A DNA stretch of 64,000 nucleotides from an uncultured Oscillospiraceae bacterium (GCA_944387015.1 CALXDH010000005.1:1-64000), one strand, 5' to 3'; shown: positions 7,728-17,700, numbered from the stretch's first letter. Made by a program: numbers and translations. Notes: generated from the sequence alone by a model not told the origin.

Positions 7728-8501
7728 TCACTCCTGGTTGGCGGCGTTGATGATGTCCACGAACTGCTCGGGCTTCAGGGCGGCACCGCCGATGAGGCCG
7801 CCGTCGATGTCGGGCTGGGCCAGCAGCTCCGCGGCGTTCTTGGGATTCATGGAGCCGCCGTACTGGATGGTGACGGAGCGGGCCACCCGGGCGCCGTACA
7901 GGGCGCGGATGGTGGCGCGGATGTTGCCGCAGACCTCGCCGGCCTGCTCGGCAGTGGCGGTCTTGCCGGTGCCGATGGCCCAGATGGGCTCGTAGGCGAT
8001 GATGCAGCGGCGCAGCTTGTCGGCGGGCACGCCGTACAGGGCGCTCTTGACCTGCAGGGCGATCCACTCGTTGGTGATGCCGGTCTCCCGCTGCTCCAGG
8101 CTCTCGCCCACGCAGATGATGGGGTTCATGCCGGCGCTGAGCACGGCGTGGACTTTCTTGTTGACGGTGGCGTCGGTCTCGCAGAAATACTGCCGCCGCT
8201 CGCTGTGGCCCACGATGACATACTTCACGCCCAGGTCCTTGAGCATCTCGGCGGAGACTTCGCCGGTATAGGCGCCCTTCTCCTCAAAGTAGACGTTCTC
8301 AGCGCCCACGGAGATGCGCAGGTCCTTGAAGACCTTGGCAGCGGTCTGGATGTTGCAGGCGGGGACGCAGATCAGCGTCTCGCACCACTTGGCGCGGGGC
8401 ATGATCTTCTTCATGTCCTCGGCGAACTTCTTGGTCTCGGTGGCGGTCATGTTCATCTTCCAGTTGCCGGCGATGACGGTCTTGCGATATCTGCGATTCA
8501 T
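7728..8501 (-). CDS. tpiA: Triosephosphate isomerase
   Basis: TIM interconverts dihydroxyacetone phosphate and glyceraldehyde-3-phosphate. The 257-residue protein shows VIAGNWKMN (N13, K15), the catalytic His in YVIVGHSERR near residue 100, the catalytic Glu in AYEPIWAIGTG near residue 170, and phosphate-binding YGGSMN and GLIGGAAL loops. The chain carries a few extra N-terminal residues (NRRYRK), common in this lineage. It sits between pgk (177-nt gap) and gpmI (83-nt gap) in a glycolytic operon. Confidence 0.98.
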   Translation of the reverse strand: MNRRYRKTVIAGNWKMNMTATETKKFAEDMKKIMPRAKWCETLICVPACNIQTAAKVFKDLRISVGAENVYFEEKGAYTGEVSAEMLKDLGVKYVIVGHSERRQYFCETDATVNKKVHAVLSAGMNPIICVGESLEQRETGITNEWIALQVKSALYGVPADKLRRCIIAYEPIWAIGTGKTATAEQAGEVCGNIRATIRALYGARVARSVTIQYGGSMNPKNAAELLAQPDIDGGLIGGAALKPEQFVDIINAANQE

Positions 8502-8678
8502 TTCCTTGATTTCTCCTTTTATGTGATGTGGATCGGCCCCGTGCCGGAGGTACGGGTATTTTTGAGGCGGAATCCGCTGTTTTTATCACGCAAACTACTA
8601 TCTTATACAGAAAATCCGCCGCTTTGTCAAGTTAAAGTTCCCGCTGTTCCCGGTGGTGAAACTGCCGGAGGAACGGTT

Positions 8679-9941
8679 TCAGGCGTCCAGCAGGCAGGCG
8701 ACACCGGGGAGTTCCTTGCCCTCCATGAACTCCAGGCTGGCGCCGCCGCCGGTGGAGATGTGGGTCATCTTGTCGGCGTAGCCCAGCTGCTGCACGGCAG
8801 CCGCGCTGTCGCCGCCGCCGATGATGGTGATGGCGCTGGTCTTGCTCAGGGCCTCGGCCACGGCCTCGGTGCCCTTGGCGAAGGCGGGGAACTCAAAAAC
8901 GCCCATGGGGCCGTTCCAGATGACGGTGCCGGCGCCCTGCACGGCGTCGCAGTAGAGCTTCACCGTCTCGGGGCCGATGTCCAGGCCCTGCCAGCCGTCG
9001 GGGATCTCCCCGGCCTTGACCACCTGGCTCTTGGCGTCGGGGGCGAAGGCGTCGGCGCAGACGGCGTCCACGGGCAGCAGGAGCTTGACGCCCTTGGCCG
9101 CGGCCTTTTCCACCATCTCATTGGCATAGCTCTCCCAGTCGGCTTCCAGGAGGCTCTCGCCCACCTTGCCGCCCTGGGCGGCGGAGAAGGTGTAGGCCAT
9201 GCCGCCGCCGATGATGATGGTGTCGGCGATCTCCAGGAGGTTGTTGATGACGCCGATCTTGCTGGAGACCTTGCTGCCGCCCAGAATGGCCACCAGGGGA
9301 CGCTTGGGATTGGCCAGGGCGCCGCCGATGATCTCCAGCTCCTTCTGGATCAGGAAGCCGGACACGGCGGGCAGATAATCGGCGACACCGGCAGTGGAGG
9401 CATGGGCGCGGTGCACGGCGCCGAAGGCATCGGAGACGTAAACTTCCGCCATGGAGGCCATGGCCTTGGCCAGCTCGGGATCGTTCTTGGTCTCGCCCTT
9501 TTCAAAGCGGGTGTTCTCCAGCAGCAGGATCTCACCGGGCTTGAGGGCTGCGGCCTTGGCCTGGGCATCGGGGCCCACCACGTCCTGGGCCATGATGACG
9601 GGTCTGCCCAGCAGCTCGCTGAGGCGCTTGGCCACGGGAGCCAGGGACAGCGCCTTCAGGGACTTCTTCCAGGACTCCTCCGTAGCCTCCTTGCCCTTTT
9701 CCGCCTGCTTCTTGGCGTAGGACTCGAAGGTGGCGGCGGGCTTGCCCAGGTGAGAGCAGGCGATCACGGCAGCGTTCTGGTCCAGCAGGTACTGGATGGT
9801 GGGCAGAGCCGCCCGGATGCGCTTGTCGTCGGTGATGACGCCGCTGCCGTCCTTGGCCAGGGGCACGTTGAAGTCACAGCGCAGCAGGACCTTCTTGCCC
9901 TGGACGTCTACGTCCCGGACAGTTTTTTTGTTGTAGTTCAT
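8679..9941 (-). CDS. pgk: Phosphoglycerate kinase
   Basis: Pgk transfers the acyl phosphate of 1,3-bisphosphoglycerate to ADP. The family signatures [54 protein letters not shown] and GGGDSAAAV are all present, ending [20 protein letters not shown]. The protein is 420 residues, about 22 longer than Bacillus Pgk. The excess is a Lys/Glu-rich insertion at about residues 69-99, directly after SHLGKP. First gene of pgk-tpiA-gpmI; no clear promoter was recognised in the 131 nt upstream. Confidence 0.98.
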   Translation of the reverse strand: MNYNKKTVRDVDVQGKKVLLRCDFNVPLAKDGSGVITDDKRIRAALPTIQYLLDQNAAVIACSHLGKPAATFESYAKKQAEKGKEATEESWKKSLKALSLAPVAKRLSELLGRPVIMAQDVVGPDAQAKAAALKPGEILLLENTRFEKGETKNDPELAKAMASMAEVYVSDAFGAVHRAHASTAGVADYLPAVSGFLIQKELEIIGGALANPKRPLVAILGGSKVSSKIGVINNLLEIADTIIIGGGMAYTFSAAQGGKVGESLLEADWESYANEMVEKAAAKGVKLLLPVDAVCADAFAPDAKSQVVKAGEIPDGWQGLDIGPETVKLYCDAVQGAGTVIWNGPMGVFEFPAFAKGTEAVAEALSKTSAITIIGGGDSAAAVQQLGYADKMTHISTGGGASLEFMEGKELPGVACLLDA

Positions 9942-9996
9942 AGGAATGCCTCCGATTCGTAATGGATTTCAAAGTTCCTTGATGGGTGGGGGATCA

Positions 9997-10018
9997 AAAG
10001 CGGCGCGCGGACGCCGCG
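9997..10018 (-). terminator. Probable terminator of trmL
   Basis: On the minus strand GCGGCG and CGCCGC form a short GC stem followed by TTTT. It lies between trmL and pgk, separating their transcripts. The stem is short, so termination may be partial. Confidence 0.55.
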
Positions 10019-10072
10019 GGATATCATGGTTAGTATGGACCGGACGGCGCCGATGTACCCCGGTGCCGGGAT

Positions 10073-10564
10073 TCATTTCTCTGCCATCTCGCCGGTGCCC
10101 AGCAGTCCGGGAAAGCCGGTCTGCCGCAGGGCCTCGTACACGCACACCGCTACGGTGTTGGAAAGATTCAGGCTGCGGGCCTCGGACACCATGGGAAGCC
10201 GGATGCACCGCTCCCGGAACTGCTCCCGGAAGTCCATGGGCAGTCCGGCGGTCTCCTTGCCGAAAAAGAGCCAGCTGTCCGGCGTAAAAACGGCCTCCTG
10301 ATAGCTGCGGGGGGCCTTGGTGGTGGTGAGCCAGGCGTTTTCCGCCGCCTCGGGATGGAGCCGGAACAGCTCCTGGAGGTTTTCGTAGTCGAATACCTCC
10401 ACCAGATGCCAGTAATCCAGCCCGGCCCGCCGCACGGCCTTCTCAGAGATGTCAAATCCCAGCGGACGCACCAGATGCAGGCGGCTGCCGGTGGCGGCGC
10501 AGGTGCGGGCGATGTTGCCGCAGTTCTGCGGGATTTCCGGCTCTACCAGTACAATATTGAGCAT
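10073..10564 (-). CDS. trmL: tRNA (cytidine(34)-2'-O)-methyltransferase
   Basis: TrmL 2'-O-methylates the wobble base of certain leucine tRNAs using SAM. The 163-residue SPOUT protein begins MLNIVLVEPEIPQNCGNIAR, contains LVRPLGFDISEKAVRRAGLDYW, LFFGKETAGLP and RIRLP-like RLPMVSEARSLNLSNTVAV, the knot motifs of the family. The ATG at 10562-10564 matches the conserved N-terminus; its GGGAGG ribosome-binding site is rather far (13 nt). It is a single gene with its own promoter. Confidence 0.94.
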   Translation of the reverse strand: MLNIVLVEPEIPQNCGNIARTCAATGSRLHLVRPLGFDISEKAVRRAGLDYWHLVEVFDYENLQELFRLHPEAAENAWLTTTKAPRSYQEAVFTPDSWLFFGKETAGLPMDFREQFRERCIRLPMVSEARSLNLSNTVAVCVYEALRQTGFPGLLGTGEMAEK

Positions 10565-10604
10565 AAAAACGGAAAAACCTCCCTTTTCCATACGAGCGAC
10601 CTTC

Positions 10605-10633
10605 ATTGTAATCCTTTGCCTGCGCAAATTCAA
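10605..10633 (-). promoter_or_regulatory. Promoter of trmL
   Basis: On the minus strand TTGAAT (10628-10633) and TACAAT (10605-10610) are exactly 17 bp apart, about 45 nt before the trmL start codon. Confidence 0.75.
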
Positions 10634-10917
10634 CAGCAATATGAGAAGAAACGTAAAAATTCGGATAGAATCACGACAAAAAACGCGGTTTTTCTGCAAT
10701 TTGCCGAAAAATGACGGATTTTTCGGCACAACCTTTTCAGCCCGACGATTTTCCTGCAAGGGGGCGGAAAAGGTGCCGAAAGCGGGCTGATGGAAATTTC
10801 AAAAAGAAAATTCCTGAAAACACTGGATTTTTTACAGGCCTTTGTTATAATAAAAGAACGAATGCACTGTTCCGGACGGAACGGTGCCGCTATACGCTAA
10901 AAAGGAGGAAAGCGAAC
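10634..10917. other. Intergenic region with two hairpins between trmL and the glmU-like gene
   Basis: No gene is apparent. A perfect 11-bp inverted repeat (10702-10728, arms TGCCGAAAAAT and ATTTTTCGGCA) is followed by a looser structure bounded by CAGCCCG (10738-10744) and CGGGCTG (10783-10789). A TATAAT at 10846-10851 with a weak -35 region is the likely promoter of the glmU-like gene. The hairpins lie upstream of it, so they would be outside the glmU transcript unless an earlier promoter exists. Confidence 0.5.
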
Positions 10918-12060
10918 ATGAATTGTCCGCAGCGCGCCGTTTGTTTTCTGGAAGAAGACTCCTCCATCCCGGCGCACTCCAAACCGCTGATGCTGGAAGC
11001 CGTGCTGTTTTGCCCCATCCTCACATGGGTCGGCGACAAGTTGCAGGCCGATGGTGTCGAGCGGTTTTTTATCGTCTGTGGTCCGACCTTCGCGGAGGAA
11101 GTTCGCCGCTGTTTCCCGGCGGACGCGGATGTGATCGTCTCGGAACAGCAAAAGGATCTGATGGAGTTCCTGAACACACCGGACCAGGTGCTGGTGCTGC
11201 CCCGGGCGGCCCTGCCTCTGGAAGAGGCCGGCGTGGGATTTGTTTACCAGGCTCCCGGCTATGAGCTGCAGGAGAGCTGGAAAGAGCGGATGAGCAACAA
11301 CGTCTCCGCGGCGACGCTCGCTCCCGGCTGGCTGCCGGTCTACGGGCCGGAGACCATCGCCGAGCTGGAGCTGCTGCTGCGGGACCGGGTCGTCAAGCGC
11401 CACATCCAAAACGGCGTGCGGATCCTGGACCCCACCGCGGTCTATATCGATCCCCGGGTCACCATCGGCCGGGGGACCATGATCCTGCCGGGCACCATTC
11501 TCCGGGGCGACACCCACATCGGCTGCGGCTGCACCATCGGCCCCAACGCCATGGTACGGGACTGCACCGTGGGGGATGACACGGAGATCAATGCCTCTCA
11601 GATCAATGAGAGCACCATCGGAAGCCGTACCCATGTGGGGCCCTTCGCCTATGTCCGGCCGGGCTGCACCATCGGCGACGACATCAAGGTGGGCGACTTT
11701 GTGGAGGTGAAAAACTCCACCATCGGGGACGGCACCAAGATCTCCCACCTGACCTACGTGGGCGACAGCGACGTGGGCAAGAAGGTCAATTTCGGCTGCG
11801 GCACCGTCACCACCAATTACGACGGGTTCAAGAAATACCGCTGCACCATCGGCGACCGGGCGTTTTTGGGCTGCAACACCAACCTGATCGCACCGGTGAC
11901 GGTGGGCGAGGGCGCCTACACCGCGGCGGGCAGCACCATCACCGACGAGGTCCCTGCCGACGCGCTGGCAGTGGCCCGGGCCAGACAGAAGAACCTGGAG
12001 GGCTGGGCCGCGCGGCGGCGCAAGATCCACGAGAGCCAGGAGCAAAAACCCGAGCGTTAA
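10918..12060 (+). CDS. GlmU-like glucosamine-1-phosphate acetyltransferase lacking the uridylyltransferase domain
   Basis: Normal GlmU (about 455 residues) joins an N-terminal uridylyltransferase to a C-terminal left-handed beta-helix acetyltransferase that makes GlcNAc-1-P for cell-wall precursors. Here the 380-residue chain keeps the acetyltransferase half. Hexapeptide repeats run from about residue 165, with VGPFAYVRPGCTIG, GDFVEVKNSTIGDGTK, HLTYVGDSDVG (catalytic His), TTNYDGFKKYRCTIGD and AAGSTITDEVP. The first ~150 residues are shortened and show no LAAGxGTRM loop and no recognisable Mg2+ or sugar-nucleotide residues. Synteny with prs-pth-mfd as in Bacillus shows this is the glmU locus. 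ATG at 10918 has AAAGGAGGAAA upstream. Confidence 0.85.
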   Translation: MNCPQRAVCFLEEDSSIPAHSKPLMLEAVLFCPILTWVGDKLQADGVERFFIVCGPTFAEEVRRCFPADADVIVSEQQKDLMEFLNTPDQVLVLPRAALPLEEAGVGFVYQAPGYELQESWKERMSNNVSAATLAPGWLPVYGPETIAELELLLRDRVVKRHIQNGVRILDPTAVYIDPRVTIGRGTMILPGTILRGDTHIGCGCTIGPNAMVRDCTVGDDTEINASQINESTIGSRTHVGPFAYVRPGCTIGDDIKVGDFVEVKNSTIGDGTKISHLTYVGDSDVGKKVNFGCGTVTTNYDGFKKYRCTIGDRAFLGCNTNLIAPVTVGEGAYTAAGSTITDEVPADALAVARARQKNLEGWAARRRKIHESQEQKPER

Positions 12061-12120
12061 CATGTACTGTGTTCCCCAAAAATACGAAAGAAAAACGGAA
12101 GAGAAAGAGGGCGTTTGGAA

Positions 12121-13080
12121 ATGATTTCCCACGGTAAAGATATTAAGGTATTCTGCGGAAACTCGAATCCCAAGCTGGCGGAGGACATCTGCAAGCTGAT
12201 GGGCACCAAGCTGGGTGAGGCCGAGGTCGGCACCTTCTCCGACGGCGAGGTGTTTGTCTCCCTGTACGAGACCGTCCGCGGCAGCGACGTGTTCGTGGTC
12301 CAGTCCACCTGCAACCCCGTCAACCAGAACCTGATGGAGCTGCTCATCATGATCGATGCGCTCAAGCGGGCTTCCGCCGGCCGCATCACCGCCGTCATCC
12401 CCTACTACGGCTATGCCCGTCAGGACCGTAAGGCCAAGGCCCGCGATCCCATCACCGCCAAGCTGGTGGCCAACATGCTCACCGCCGCCGGTGCGGACCG
12501 TGTGCTGACCATGGACCTGCACGCCTCCCAGATCCAGGGCTTCTTCGACATTCCCGTGGACAATCTGGCCGGCAACCCCATCTTTGTGGATTACTACGCC
12601 AAGAAGTTCGGCACCGAGTGCGAGGACATCGTGGTGGTCTCCCCCGACGTGGGCTCCGTGGCCCGCGCCCGCGCCTTCGCCCAGAAGCTGCACATGAACC
12701 TGGCCATCGTGGACAAGCGCCGTCAAAAGGCCAACCAGTGCGAGGTCATGAACGTCATCGGCGACGTCCGGGGCAAGGACTGCATCCTCTTCGACGACAT
12801 GGTGGACACCGGCGGATCCCTGTGCAACGCCGCTCAGGCCCTGGTGGAAGTGGGCGGCGCCAAGAGCGTCCACGCCTGCGCGTCCCACGGCGTTCTCTCC
12901 GGCCCCGCTATCGACCGCATCAACAACAGCGTCATCAAGGAGCTGGCCCTGCTGGATACCATCCCGGCCATCGATCCCGCCAAGAGCGAGAAGATCAAGT
13001 ACCTCTCCGTGGCCCCCATGTTTGCCGAGGCCATCGAGCGCATCTATCAGGAGATCTCCATCTCCAAGCTGTTCCGCTGA
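12121..13080 (+). CDS. prs: Ribose-phosphate pyrophosphokinase
   Basis: Prs makes PRPP from ribose-5-phosphate and ATP for nucleotide, His and Trp synthesis. The 319-residue protein shows IKVFCGNSNPKLAEDI, GEVFVSLYETVRG, the YGYARQDRK flexible ATP loop, DLHASQIQGFFDIP and the PRPP-binding CILFDDMVDTGGSL. The ATG at 12121 is chosen since GAGGG lies 9 nt upstream, while a TTG two codons earlier is too close to it. It follows the glmU-like gene by 60 nt, matching the conserved glmU-prs-pth-mfd neighbourhood. Confidence 0.97.
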   Translation: MISHGKDIKVFCGNSNPKLAEDICKLMGTKLGEAEVGTFSDGEVFVSLYETVRGSDVFVVQSTCNPVNQNLMELLIMIDALKRASAGRITAVIPYYGYARQDRKAKARDPITAKLVANMLTAAGADRVLTMDLHASQIQGFFDIPVDNLAGNPIFVDYYAKKFGTECEDIVVVSPDVGSVARARAFAQKLHMNLAIVDKRRQKANQCEVMNVIGDVRGKDCILFDDMVDTGGSLCNAAQALVEVGGAKSVHACASHGVLSGPAIDRINNSVIKELALLDTIPAIDPAKSEKIKYLSVAPMFAEAIERIYQEISISKLFR

Positions 13081-13117
13081 GCGGCGGTCCGGCACCCAAA
13101 CGAACAAGACATCCATC

Positions 13118-13147
13118 AAAGGCGGGAAAGGACACTTTCCCGCCTTT
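13118..13147 (+). terminator. Hairpin after prs
   Basis: AAAGGCGGGAAAG pairs perfectly with CTTTCCCGCCTTT around a 4-nt loop. Only three T residues follow, so it may be a partial terminator or a stability element between prs and pth. Confidence 0.6.
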
Positions 13148-13221
13148 GCGGACGTTGGGAAATATGTGCGGATGAAGCGCCGTCTCATTAAAACTACCAC
13201 TTTCAACAGAAGGAGCACCCT

Positions 13222-13806
13222 ATGTTTGGCATGAAATCCGCCGCGGTGGACTGGCTGATCGTGGGCCTGGGCAATCCCGGCCAGAAGTACGCCAACACCC
13301 GGCACAACATGGGCTTTCTCACCGTGGACCTGCTGGCGGAGCAGGCGGGGGTGAAGCTCAACAAGGTCAAGTTCAAATCCGCCTACAACACATTCTCCTT
13401 CGCCGGGTGCAAGTGTCTGGTGATGAAGCCCCAGACCTATATGAACCTCTCCGGCGAGGCGGTGCGGGAGGCGGTCCAGTTTTACAAGATCCCCGCCGAC
13501 CATGTGCTGGTGATCTATGACGACGTGTCGCTGCCCGTGGGAAAGCTCCGGGTGCGGCCCACCGGCTCCGCCGGCGGACACAACGGCATCAAGAACATCA
13601 TCGCCCACCTGGGCACCCAGGACTTCCCCCGGATCAAGATCGGCACCGGCGCCCCCGGTGAGGGCGGCGACATGATCGACTGGGTCATCGGCGTGCCCTC
13701 CCAGGCGGAGCGGAAGGTGCTGCTGGAGAGCTTTGAGCGGGCTATCCAGGCGGCGGCGTGCATCATCGAGCACGGCTGCCAGAAGGCCATGAACGACTTC
13801 AACTGA
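13222..13806 (+). CDS. pth: Peptidyl-tRNA hydrolase
   Basis: Pth recycles tRNA from peptidyl-tRNA that drops off stalled ribosomes. The 194-residue protein has IVGLGNPGQKYANTRHNMGF with the catalytic His, PQTYMNLSGEAV, IYDDVSLPVGKLRVRPTGSA and GGHNGIKNII, in family order. GAAGGAGC precedes the ATG. It is in the conserved prs-pth-mfd order. The N-terminus is a few residues longer than typical. Confidence 0.97.
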   Translation: MFGMKSAAVDWLIVGLGNPGQKYANTRHNMGFLTVDLLAEQAGVKLNKVKFKSAYNTFSFAGCKCLVMKPQTYMNLSGEAVREAVQFYKIPADHVLVIYDDVSLPVGKLRVRPTGSAGGHNGIKNIIAHLGTQDFPRIKIGTGAPGEGGDMIDWVIGVPSQAERKVLLESFERAIQAAACIIEHGCQKAMNDFN

Positions 13807-13831
13807 GTTTCCGTTAAGGAGGCGCTGCACC

Positions 13832-14701
13832 ATGGGGATGATTCGCTGGCTGAACCGGCACCGGTGGAGCTTTGCCCTTCTCTGGGCGGTTCCGGCACTG
13901 CTTCTGGCAGTCGTCAGCCGGACCTGGCGGGTGGGCGCTGTGCTCCTCATCTGGATCCCCCTGGCCATCGCCGTGGCCTGGCTGTACTTCACCTCTTTGG
14001 AAAAAGAGATAGCCCAGGCCCGGGAGGCCCTGGAGCGCTGTGACCCGGAGCCGCTGCTGCGGACCAGCCGGGAGCTGACGGAGGGATTTCCCCTGGAGCG
14101 GCCCCGCACCCGAAGCGTGGGGATCTCCCTGGGGCTGAGCGAATCCGCCGCGCTGTTTTCCATGGGGCGTGACCCGGAGGCCGTCCGGCTGCTGGACCGG
14201 CTGGAGCCGTGGGTACAGACAAGCGGCGGACCCAACCGGGCAACCTGGCTGCTGAACCGGGCGACAGGGGCCTTGCGGGAGGAGAACGGCCCCCAGGCCC
14301 GGCGGTTTCTGGAGGAGGCGGAGCGGACCGTGGAGGCCATGGCGCCGGAGGTCCGGAAGGCCTCTGCCTGGGAGGCGGCTCTGGAGCGGTACCGCTGGCA
14401 GCTTCGCTTCCTGGAGAAGGAGGACCCTGCGCAGCTGCTGGAGGAGGTGCGCTCCCGGCTGGAGCGGCCGGAGTCCCTTCGCCTTCAGGTGATGGACCAC
14501 TATCACGCTGCCTGCTGCCTGCGTGCCCTGGGACGGACGGAGGAAGCCTGCCCCCCATCTGGAATTTGCCGCGGAGTTCGGCGGCGGTTTGGAGGTCCGG
14601 CGTCGGGCCGCAGACCTGCTGAAGGAACTTCAAAGGCCGGAGACGCTGTAAGGGCCGCTGTTTTTCGGGGGATCGGAAAGGTACGGGCGCTTCGCGCATA
14701 A
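13832..14701 (+). CDS. Membrane-anchored helical-repeat protein of unknown function, apparent frameshift near the 3' end
   Basis: I do not recognise a family. The protein starts with two hydrophobic segments (about residues 12-28 and 33-50), followed by a long Glu/Arg/Leu-rich helical region with TPR-like spacing (residues 55-235). The last ~55 residues of the open frame are Arg/Gly-rich and unlike the rest. Reading one base fewer at a run of six C at 14551-14556 restores a helical tail (PHLEFAAEF, EVRRRAADLLKEL) that stops at 14649-14651. This suggests a one-base insertion or a sequencing error. AAGGAGG precedes the ATG. In Bacillus, fin rather than this gene sits between pth and mfd. Confidence 0.65.
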   Translation: MGMIRWLNRHRWSFALLWAVPALLLAVVSRTWRVGAVLLIWIPLAIAVAWLYFTSLEKEIAQAREALERCDPEPLLRTSRELTEGFPLERPRTRSVGISLGLSESAALFSMGRDPEAVRLLDRLEPWVQTSGGPNRATWLLNRATGALREENGPQARRFLEEAERTVEAMAPEVRKASAWEAALERYRWQLRFLEKEDPAQLLEEVRSRLERPESLRLQVMDHYHAACCLRALGRTEEACPPSGICRGVRRRFGGPASGRRPAEGTSKAGDAVRAAVFRGIGKVRALRA

Positions 14702-14789
14702 AATCCTACCGCGACACCCCCACCGCCCGTCTGGGCGGCGGGGCGATATGCACGTTGAAACTTCCAAATTTTTACAAGGACTTGCAACT

Positions 14790-17700
14790 ATGGAACAATT
14801 TCTCAAACAACTCCATACCATTCCCGAGGTGGCGGAGCTGGTCCGGCGGGTGGAAGAGGGCGGCTGCCCGGTGGCGGTCACCGGCTTGCAGCCGGTGCAC
14901 CGCTCCTGCGTGGGCGCTGCGGTGGCCCTGGCGGCGGAGCGGCCTGCGGTGTTCGTCTGCGGCGACGAGCGGGAGGCCCAGCAGCTGCGGGGCGATCTGC
15001 AGACGCTGCTGGGCACGGAGCCGGTGGTGCTGCTGGGCCGGGAGTGGCAGCTGCGGCCCGGCGCCATCGCCTCCCGGGACTGGGAGCGCAGCCATCTGGC
15101 GGCGCTGTATGCCCTTTCCCGGGGCGAGGCGGCGGTGACGGTGGCTACCGCGGACGCCCTGTGCGCCCGGACGCTGCCGCCCAAGCTGCTCCATTCCCTG
15201 GCGCTGACGCTGGAGGTGGGGGCCCGGGCGGATCTGAACGAGCTGGCGGACCGCCTGGTGTCCGCCGGGTACACCCGCTGCCAGCAGGTGGAGGGCGTGG
15301 GCCAGTTCGCCCTGCGGGGCGGCATCCTGGACGTGTTCTCCCCCCTGATGGACCAGCCGGTGCGGTGCGAGTTCTTTGACGATGAGATCGACTCCATGGG
15401 CACCTTCGACCCCGGCACCCAGCGGCGGACGAAAAACGTCACCTCCGCCCAGATCCTGCCGGCGGCCGAGGTGCTGCCCCACTGCGCCCCCGGCGGTCTC
15501 ACGGGCCTTGCGGAGCGTCTGGAGGCGCTGGCGGAGAAGCTGGCGAAAAAGCCCAAGACGGAGAAAACCGCCCAGCAGCTGCGCCAGGACGCGGAGCACT
15601 TCCGCACCGGCGCCGTCCCCGGCGGCCTGGACCGGTATCTGGCCGCCGTGTACCCGGAGGTCTGCACCGGCGTGGATTATCTGCCCAAAGACGCGGTGGT
15701 GTTTTTGTGCGAGAGCGGCCGGGTGGACGAGCGGGTGAAGGGGACGCTGCTCCAGCTCAAGCAGGATGAGGAATCCCTGCTGACGGCAGGGCTGCTGGCG
15801 GGCGAGTATGCCCGGCTGACGCTCTCCGGCGAGGAGCTGTACGCCGCGCTGGAGGAGTTTCCGGTGGTGATGGAGGACACCCTCCCCACCTCCCGTCATC
15901 CCCTGCGGCCCCGGGGGCTGATGGCGGTCAACGCCAAGCAGCTCTCCTCCTACGGCGGCAGCCTGGAGACGGCGGTCAGCGACCTGGAGCACTACCGGGC
16001 CACCGGCAGCGCCGTGCTGCTGCTGTGCGCCGGAGAGATCCGGGCCAACAACCTGCGCCACCTGCTGCAGGAGCGGGGCATCCCGGCGGTGCTGGACCTT
16101 GCGGGCACCGCCATGCCCGCCCCCGGGGAGGTGCGCATCACCCTGGGCGCCCTCACCGCCGGCAGCGAGTGGCCCCAGCTGCACCTGGCGGTGCTGACGG
16201 AGGGCCAGCTGACCACGGCCTCCGCGGGCAAGCGGCAGCGGGTGAAAAAGGCCTCCAACCGCCAGAAGATCCAGTCCTACACGGACCTGACCCCCGGCGA
16301 CCTGGTGGTCCACGAGCACCACGGCGTGGGCCGGTTCGTGGGCATCCAGCGCCTGCCGGTGGACGGCGTGGAAAAGGACTACATCAAGATCGACTACGCC
16401 GGCGGCGACTGCCTCTACGTGCCCGCCACGCAGCTGGATCTGGTGAGCAAATACATCGGCGGCGGCGAGGATCAGGAGCGGACCCGGCTCAACAAGCTGG
16501 GAGGCACCGAGTGGGCCAAGCAGAAGACCAAGGCCAAAAAGGCCGCCAAGGACCTGGCAAAGGGGCTCATCGCCCTGTACGCCCAGCGGCAGAAGCAGCC
16601 GGGCTTCGCCTTCTCCCCCGACTCTACCTGGCAGCGGGAATTTGAGGAGTCCTTTGACTTCACGGAGACCGACGACCAGCTGCGGTGCATCGCGGAGATC
16701 AAGGCGGACATGGAAAAGCCCCGGCCCATGGACCGGCTTCTCTGCGGCGACGTGGGCTACGGCAAGACGGAGGTGGCCCTCCGGGCGGTGATGAAGTGCA
16801 TCCTGGACGGCAAGCAGGCCGCCATTCTGGTGCCCACCACCGTCCTGGCCCAGCAGCACTATGCCACCGCCGTCAGCCGCTTCCGCAATTTCCCGGTGAA
16901 GATCGAGGTCCTCTCCCGCTTTACCCCCGCCAAGGAGCAAAAGCGCATCCTGGAGGCGGCGGCCGGCGGCCGCGTGGACCTGCTCATCGGTACCCACAAG
17001 CTGCTGCAAAAAAATATGGTGTTCAAGGACCTGGGCCTTTTGGTCATCGACGAGGAGCAGCGCTTCGGTGTGACCCATAAGGAGCGGCTCAAGGAGATGA
17101 GCCGCCAGGTGGACGTGCTGACCCTTTCCGCCACCCCCATCCCCCGGACGCTGAACATGGCCCTCTCCGGCCTGCGGGACATGTCCACCCTGGAGGAGCC
17201 GCCCCGGGACCGCCAGCCGGTCCAGACCTACGTGCTGGAGCACGACTGGGCCATCCTGGAGGACGCCATGCGCCGGGAACTCAGCCGGGGCGGACAGATC
17301 TACTACCTCCACAACCGGGTGGAGTCCATCGACCTCACCGCCTCCCGCATCCAGAAGATGCTGGGGCCGGAGGTGCGGATCGTGGTGGGCCACGGGAAGA
17401 TGAGCGAGCACGAGCTCTCCTCCGTCATGCAGGCCATGGTGGACGGCGAGGCGGACATCCTGGTGTGCACCACCATCATCGAGACCGGCATCGACATCTC
17501 CAACGTCAACACCCTCATCATCGAGGACGCGGACAAGATGGGCCTGGCCCAGCTCCACCAGATCCGGGGCCGCATCGGCCGCAGCTCCCGCCGGGCCTAC
17601 GCCTACCTCACCTACCGCCGGGGCAAGGTGCTCCAGGAGACGGCGGCCAAGCGTCTGGCGGCCATCCGGGAGTACGTGGAGTTCGGCTCCGGCTTCAAGA

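Noticed and set aside
10897..14340. Very long open frame on the minus strand spanning the glmU-like gene, prs and pth
   Set aside because: It runs opposite several well-supported genes, has low-complexity Gly/Val/His/Asp-rich sequence, and arises from high-GC third positions. Similar antisense frames face pgk, mfd, dnaK and the S-layer glycosidase.
16025..16645. Alternate-frame products inside mfd
   Set aside because: They are frame shadows of the mfd coding region with Pro/Gly/Arg-rich composition.
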